Assembly: GCF_007556815.1 (NCBI RefSeq)
Contig: NZ_CP041745.1
Span: 1,465,001 to 1,529,000 of the forward strand
Origin: Paraburkholderia megapolitana
GTDB lineage: Bacteria > Pseudomonadota > Gammaproteobacteria > Burkholderiales > Burkholderiaceae
DNA length: 64,000 nucleotides
Direction: 5' to 3'
A model generated the notes under the pieces. It was not told the DNA's origin. It made no database searches and saw nothing but the letters and a program-made list of their open reading frames with translations. The position numbers and the translations under genes are program-made. The first letter of the stretch is position 1. The number at the start of each line of letters is the position of its first letter. Of this stretch, positions 59,206 through 64,000 are shown one piece after another.

Positions 59206-60156
59206 CTACAACAGCAACTCAATCGAATGAAACAACCGCCGCATATCCGGGTCCCGCGAGCGCGCACCTTCGTCGATCACCTCGTGCAGGCAGTCGAGAA
59301 AACACCTGCCAGCCGGCCCCGGCGGCGAACTGCGTCGCGCGGTGACGCTGACCGTGGTTTCATCGACAGTCTCGCGCAGCGGTAACGCGCACAGATTTTC
59401 CTTCGCCATGCTCAGCTCGACGAGCGGCCACGGGCAGATGCTGAGCATGTCCGTGTGAGTAATCAACCCGGTCAAAATCGCAAACGAGTGCGCAAGATGG
59501 ATCGTGCGCGGCACGCGCATGCCACGCCGCAGAAACAGGTTGTCCGCCATCGATTCCCGACTTGCCGGGTCCCAGTTCAATACCCATTCCGCGTCTTCGA
59601 GTTCGAGCAGCGATCGGCAGTTGGCGAGCGGATGGCCGCGCCGCGCGATCACCGCCGAATGCGTCGAAAACAGCGGCTCGTGATGAAACTCCGATTGCGG
59701 CGACGCGGGCGGTGGCCGACCGATCGAGAAATCGAGCGTGCCGTCGCGCAGCCGCGGCTGCACGACCGCAAGCAACCCTTCGAAGAATTCGAGCTGCACC
59801 TCGGGCATGCGTTCGCGAAAGCGCAGCACGGTGGCCGGCAGAAACGTCAAGGCGACCCACGGCGTCACGCCTATCGACAGCTTGCCGGCCGCCGCCCCGC
59901 GCATCGCATCGAGTTCGGCTTCGGCGCGCGCGAGCTGCCCAAGCACGAGCCGCGCATGGACGACGAGCGCCCGACCGTATTCGGTGAAGGTAATGCCGTT
60001 GGTATTGCGGATCACGAGCGGCGCATGCAGATCCGCTTCGAGTTCGCGCACGGCCTTGGTGACGGCTGCCGGCGAAACATCGAGTGAACGGGCGGCGGCG
60101 CGCAGGCTACCGGTATCGGCGATTGCCGCAAGCGTGCTGAGCTGGTGAAGTTTCAT
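59206..60156 (-). CDS. LysR-family regulator of the amidohydrolase cluster
   Basis: 316 aa. HTH residues 1-60 (LHQLSTLAAIADTGSLRAAARSLDVSPAAVTKAV), effector domain from 90 (AGKLSIGVTP). The TRA-like AAVTKAV helix and the ability to see RPPP segments put it near the GbpR/TsaR group. It is divergent from the M20 amidohydrolase, 119 bp away, and likely regulates that gene and the transporter after it. Confidence 0.9.
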   Translation of the reverse strand: MKLHQLSTLAAIADTGSLRAAARSLDVSPAAVTKAVRELEADLHAPLVIRNTNGITFTEYGRALVVHARLVLGQLARAEAELDAMRGAAAGKLSIGVTPWVALTFLPATVLRFRERMPEVQLEFFEGLLAVVQPRLRDGTLDFSIGRPPPASPQSEFHHEPLFSTHSAVIARRGHPLANCRSLLELEDAEWVLNWDPASRESMADNLFLRRGMRVPRTIHLAHSFAILTGLITHTDMLSICPWPLVELSMAKENLCALPLRETVDETTVSVTARRSSPPGPAGRCFLDCLHEVIDEGARSRDPDMRRLFHSIELLL

Positions 60157-60275
60157 TGACGGAAAGCCGGGTGGGGGGGGCAACCACAGGTTGCCGTTGC
60201 GACGATTCTACGCCTGCCCGTCAAAAATATCGGGGGCTATGCTGGCCCGATACCGACATGGATGGAGGCAGGAGC

Positions 60276-61448
60276 ATGAACACGATGGTTATTCCGGCTG
60301 GCATTGCCGGTCTCGAAGCGGAAATGATCGCTCTGCGGCAGCAGATTCACGCGCACCCGGAACTTGCATACGAAGAATTCGCCACCGCCGATCTCGTCGC
60401 CGAGCGCCTCATGCAGTGGGGTTATACCGTCCATCGCGGGCTCGGAAAAACGGGTGTCGTGGGGCAACTGAAAGTAGGCAGTGGCTCACGCCGCCTTGGT
60501 CTGCGCGCCGATATGGACGCACTGCCGATCCACGAGCAGACCGGTCTGCCGTACGCGAGCACGATCCCCGGCAAGATGCACGCGTGCGGCCACGATGGTC
60601 ATACGGCAATGCTGCTTGCTGCCGCAAAACACCTCGCGCAAGAACGCACCTTCGACGGCACGTTGAACCTGATTTTTCAGCCCGCCGAAGAAGGACTCGC
60701 CGGCGCAAAGAAAATGCTCGAAGACGGTCTGTTCGAGCGCTTCCCGTGCGATGCGGTCTTTGCGATGCACAACATGCCCGGTTTTCCTACAGCCAAGTTC
60801 GGTTTTCTGCCGGGGCCGTTCATGGCCTCGTCGGACACGGTGATCGCGAAGGTGATCGGTCGCGGCGGCCACGGCGCGGTGCCGCACAAAGCCATCGACC
60901 CGGTTGTCGTGTGCGCGCAGATCGTGCTCGCGCTACAGACTATCGTCGCGCGCAACATCGCGCCGCTCGACATGGCGATCATCACGGTCGGCGCGATCCA
61001 TGCGGGCGAAGCGCCGAACGTGATTCCCGAAAGTGCCGAGATGCGTCTGTCGGTGCGCGCGTTGAAGCCGCAGGTACGCGACCAGTTGCAGCAGCGCATT
61101 ACCGAGGTGATTCATGCGCAGGCCGCGGTGTACGGCGCGCGTGCGGAGATCGATTATCAGCGGCGCTATCCGGTGCTCGTCAACGATGTGGCGATGACGA
61201 ACTTTGCGAAGCAGGTCGCACTCGACTGGGTCGGCGACGACGGCGTGTTGCCGGACATGGTGCCGCTGACCGGCAGCGAAGACTTCTCGTTCCTGCTCGA
61301 ACGATGCGCGGGCAGCTATCTGATCATCGGCAACGGCGATGGCGAGGGCGGCTGCATGGTGCACAACCCTGGTTACGACTTCAACGACGCGTGCCTTGCG
61401 ACGGGCGCGGCGTACTGGGTGCGGCTCGCCGAATCGTTCCTGGTCTGA
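60276..61448 (+). CDS. M20 amidohydrolase (hippurate hydrolase-like)
   Basis: 390 aa zinc/manganese peptidase-like enzyme. Ligand motifs: HACGHDGH (Cys104, His106), the PAEEG pair Glu138/Glu139, His165 and the late VHNPGYDFND. Such enzymes cleave N-acyl amino acids such as hippurate or N-acetyl amino acids. GGAG before ATG 60276 fixes the start. The next gene, a transporter, follows 43 bp later and may supply its substrate. Confidence 0.92.
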   Translation: MNTMVIPAGIAGLEAEMIALRQQIHAHPELAYEEFATADLVAERLMQWGYTVHRGLGKTGVVGQLKVGSGSRRLGLRADMDALPIHEQTGLPYASTIPGKMHACGHDGHTAMLLAAAKHLAQERTFDGTLNLIFQPAEEGLAGAKKMLEDGLFERFPCDAVFAMHNMPGFPTAKFGFLPGPFMASSDTVIAKVIGRGGHGAVPHKAIDPVVVCAQIVLALQTIVARNIAPLDMAIITVGAIHAGEAPNVIPESAEMRLSVRALKPQVRDQLQQRITEVIHAQAAVYGARAEIDYQRRYPVLVNDVAMTNFAKQVALDWVGDDGVLPDMVPLTGSEDFSFLLERCAGSYLIIGNGDGEGGCMVHNPGYDFNDACLATGAAYWVRLAESFLV

Positions 61449-61491
61449 GCATGCCCACGATGCAGGATGTCGTAACTGGAAGGAGACAACG

Positions 61492-62868
61492 ATGAACTAT
61501 CCAGCCGCACCAACCGCACCGACCGCACCGACCGCACCGACCGCACCGCCGACGGAGCCCGGGCACGACATGTTGCACGACCGCGCGACGACCTCCGCGG
61601 GCCGTGCGAAAGCGATTGCCGCAATCACACTCGGCAACGGCCTCGAGTTTTTCGATTTCACGATCTACAGCTTCTTCGCGACGATCATCGGCAAGCTGTA
61701 CTTCCCGGTGGAAGGGGAGCTTGCGCAATTGATGCTGGCTGTCGGCTCGTTCGGCGTCGGTTTCATCATGCGTCCTGTGGGCGGTATCGTGCTCGGCGCA
61801 TATGCGGACCGGGCCGGTCGCAAGGCGGCGATGAGCGCCACGCTGTGGATGATGACGCTCGGTTCCGCGATGATTGCGTTCGCGCCGACGTATGCCGCGA
61901 TCGGTGTGGCCGCACCGCTGCTGGTGATCGCGGCGCGGCTCGTGCAGGGCTTTGCGCTCGGCGGTGAAATCGGTGCGTCGACGTCGCTGTTGCTGGAGTA
62001 CGGCAGCGATCGCACGCGCGGCTTCTACGGTAGCTGGCAGTTCGTGAGTCAGGGGCTCAATACCGTGTGCGGATCGCTGCTAGGCGTGGCGCTTGCGGCA
62101 TGGCTGTCGCCGCAGGCGCTCGAAAGCTGGGGTTGGCGCGTGCCGTTTGTGATCGGCATGGCGATGGGGCCGGTTGGCATCTATATTCGCCGTCATCTCG
62201 ACGAAACGTTGCCGTTGCCGCCGGCGGGCGTGGCGCAGACGGATCTCGCGGCCATGAAGCAGCCAGTGCGGGAGATCTTCAACGGGCATTCCGCCGCGGT
62301 CGTATGCGGTGTGCTCACGACGATCGGTGGTACCGCCGCGAACTACATCGTGCTGTTCTATCTGTCCACCTACGCGATCCGCATCCTGCATCTGCCGATG
62401 GCGCTCGCTTTGTGGGCCGCGTGGACCGCGGCGGCGGTCACGGTGGTGTGCTCGCCGTTTGCCGGAGCGCTATCGGATCGCGTCGGCCGCAAGCGCGTGA
62501 TGTGGATCTCGCGCGTGCTGCTGATCCTCGCGGTGTATCCCGCGTTCATGGCGATCAACGCGACGCCGACCGTGCCGGTGCTGCTCGCCGTGGTGGCAGG
62601 GCTCGCGGTGCTGGTCGCGTTTACCGCGGTACCGAACATCGTGATGTTGCCGGAGCTTTTTCCGCGTGCGATCCGGGCGACGGGGATGTCGATTGTCTAC
62701 TGCATCGGCGTGTCGATCTTCGGTGGGTTTGCGCAATTCTTCGCGACGTGGTTGATCCAGCTGTCGGGCAATACGTTGGCGCCTGCGTGGTATCTGATCG
62801 GCTGCAGCCTGGTGTCGTTGTTGCCGCTGCCGTTCATGCGTGAAACGGCGGGTAGGGCGATTGATTGA
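61492..62868 (+). CDS. MHS-family MFS transporter
   Basis: 458 aa, 12 helices of the metabolite:H+ symporter family (ShiA/KgtP/ProP type). GNGLEFFDFTIYSFFA and GAYADRAGRKAAM are diagnostic. The head is a low-complexity Pro-Thr-Ala tract (residues 4-20). AAGGAG 5-10 nt before ATG 61492. It is the transporter of the LysR/amidohydrolase cluster and probably imports the N-acyl or acyl-amino acid substrate. Confidence 0.92.
   Translation: MNYPAAPTAPTAPTAPTAPPTEPGHDMLHDRATTSAGRAKAIAAITLGNGLEFFDFTIYSFFATIIGKLYFPVEGELAQLMLAVGSFGVGFIMRPVGGIVLGAYADRAGRKAAMSATLWMMTLGSAMIAFAPTYAAIGVAAPLLVIAARLVQGFALGGEIGASTSLLLEYGSDRTRGFYGSWQFVSQGLNTVCGSLLGVALAAWLSPQALESWGWRVPFVIGMAMGPVGIYIRRHLDETLPLPPAGVAQTDLAAMKQPVREIFNGHSAAVVCGVLTTIGGTAANYIVLFYLSTYAIRILHLPMALALWAAWTAAAVTVVCSPFAGALSDRVGRKRVMWISRVLLILAVYPAFMAINATPTVPVLLAVVAGLAVLVAFTAVPNIVMLPELFPRAIRATGMSIVYCIGVSIFGGFAQFFATWLIQLSGNTLAPAWYLIGCSLVSLLPLPFMRETAGRAID
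61502..61546 (+). repeat. 9-bp tandem repeat encoding A-P-T units
   Basis: Five copies of a 9-mer, CAGCCGCAC, CAACCGCAC, then three perfect CGACCGCAC units. It encodes Pro-Thr-Ala repeats before the first helix. The repeat keeps the frame, so slippage changes only length. Confidence 0.85.
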
Positions 62869-62951
62869 TTCGGGGCAGTGGGTTGGGGTGCAGACTCGCG
62901 GTTGAATTCGCTGTTGCGTTCTATTGCACGCCATATTCGTTCGACCAGCCA

Positions 62952-63854
62952 TCAACCAGCCAGATCGCGAACCGGTTTCGCTTTGTCGTTAAACCACTTC
63001 GTCAGCCCCACATCATCCCATCCGCGCGCGATGGCTTCGGCTTGCCGCAGCCGCTCGACGCCCTCCGCTTTGCGCGAAAGACCGATCAGTGCACGTGCGG
63101 ACTCAAGCAGCAGAAACGCGCGATCGACGTCTTCGGAACCGTTCGTCTCGATCAGTTGCCGACCGCGTTCGGCGGCTTCGAGCGCGTTCGCGTAATCGGC
63201 GATGCGGTTGAAAACCAGCGCGCACAAATAATCGGCGCGCTCGTGATTGACCCATGTTCCCGCGCGCTGCCAAAGCATCCGTGCCGCTGCTGCCCCTTGA
63301 ACCATCGCAGCGCGCACATCGGCATGGCCGAGCGTTTCATCGTCCAGCTCGATCAGCGCGGAGACGGCATTGTTCAGGCTCGCAGCAACCGCAGCGTCGA
63401 CGCCGCTCGCATCGTTCCACTGCTCGACGCCCCCGGCAATCGAGAGCAAAGCCACCGCCGCTTCAAGCGCGCGAGCAGGGCTGATGGAGAAACTGATAGC
63501 GGACGCGCGCACCGCGATAGTTGCCTGGTCTGCGCGTATGCGATCCTGGACCATGCGGCGTTCCAGCGCGATGCCGGCAAGCAGATTGCCACTGAGATGC
63601 GCGGCCACGGCGGCGTGGCGAAGCGCGGGTTGCGGCAACGACGTATGCCGCGAAATGGCCTTTTCAATCAACTCGTGAGCCTCGGACCAGTGACCGAATT
63701 TCTCGCCAATCACGTGGTCCACGAGCCATGTGAAACGGCCGAGCTGATCTGCGGGTACATCTTGATCAACCATCCCGTGAAGCGCCGCGGCTGCCGCTTG
63801 AGGTTCGTCGTCGTGGTTCTGCATCAACAGGCTGAGGTCGTCCGCAATGGTCAC
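62952..63854 (-). CDS. Helical-repeat protein of unknown function
   Basis: 300 aa, almost wholly alpha-helical with Ala/Leu-rich repeats of about 34 residues, especially from 180 to 280 (DYANALEAAERGRQLIE, AFLLLESARALIGLSRKAEGVERLRQAEAIARG), which suggest TPR-like folding. No signal peptide and no metal motif. No named family comes to mind. It is convergent with the MHS transporter gene and has no obvious partner. Past its start, 63855-64000 shows no gene. Confidence 0.6.
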   Translation of the reverse strand: MTIADDLSLLMQNHDDEPQAAAAALHGMVDQDVPADQLGRFTWLVDHVIGEKFGHWSEAHELIEKAISRHTSLPQPALRHAAVAAHLSGNLLAGIALERRMVQDRIRADQATIAVRASAISFSISPARALEAAVALLSIAGGVEQWNDASGVDAAVAASLNNAVSALIELDDETLGHADVRAAMVQGAAAARMLWQRAGTWVNHERADYLCALVFNRIADYANALEAAERGRQLIETNGSEDVDRAFLLLESARALIGLSRKAEGVERLRQAEAIARGWDDVGLTKWFNDKAKPVRDLAG

Positions 63855-64000
63855 GTTGCTAGTTTCCTGTTTGAGCCGCAGTCAGCCGAAGCAGACTTTG
63901 GAGAGCTGTGGGAAGGATTGAGCATGAAGCTTAATGCAAGATTTAGTCTTCTTTGTCCCATCGCCAGCGGACCACGTTACCAATGCCAGCTCCAGCGGCT

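Overview
The window is high-GC DNA from a betaproteobacterium of the Burkholderiaceae, most likely Paraburkholderia or a close relative. This rests on the rrn operon sequence, the divergent tyrB/uvrB pair, an FtrABCD iron system, a DUF3563 protein, HmuP/HemP, and the many LysR regulators with divergent targets. I see no insertion sequence, integrase, phage gene or CRISPR array. The call is from recognition of sequences, not from a database search.

Layout. 1-3.1 kb: the 3' end of an rRNA operon (23S lacking its first ~130 nt, then 5S and a terminator). 3.2-9.6 kb: a frameshifted sugar-nucleotide reductase, a divergent copper pair (copZ-like chaperone and cueR around one symmetric operator), a DUF3563 peptide, rlmJ, an aldo/keto reductase and a patatin-like lipase. 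9.7-13.4 kb: tyrB (apparent frameshift in codon 11-12) and uvrB. 13.5-25 kb is an iron region: ftrABCD, hemP, bfd - small peptide - tonB-exbB-exbD, and bfr. Fur-like boxes lie before ftrA, hemP and bfd. DUF1857, OsmC, pirin, LysR and murI genes are interspersed. 25-32.5 kb is central carbon metabolism: class I fumarase, a UPF0114 membrane protein, acetyl-CoA synthetase and a two-subunit ActP-like symporter.

32.6-45.4 kb is an accessory type VI secretion island. One arm (minus strand) is a 359-aa protein with C-terminal hydrophobic hairpins, a multi-pass membrane protein and an orphan full-length tssF. The divergent arm is vgrG, an Eag (DUF1795) chaperone and a PAAR-Rhs effector. The Rhs ends in a 107-aa His-rich toxin tip, followed by an overlapping immunity gene and two further small AT-rich genes, one of MafI immunity type. 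GC content falls sharply from the tip onward, which marks a swapped-in toxin/immunity cassette. The minus-strand arm looks like an undescribed effector/immunity pair and is the best candidate here for a new system.

45.6-52.9 kb: a DUF1800/DUF1501 pair, a ZTP (pfl) riboswitch in front of a divergent folD paralogue, a GNAT acetyltransferase and two secreted proteins. 53-64 kb: tRNA-Ser(GGA), MFS and EamA transporters, LysR genes, a DUF1328 peptide, the argO/argP pair, a truncated orphan HTH protein, a LysR - M20 amidohydrolase - MHS transporter cluster, and a helical-repeat protein of unknown role.

Two genes (the sugar reductase and tyrB) are each broken by one missing base in a G/C run. That pattern fits base-calling error as well as real mutation.
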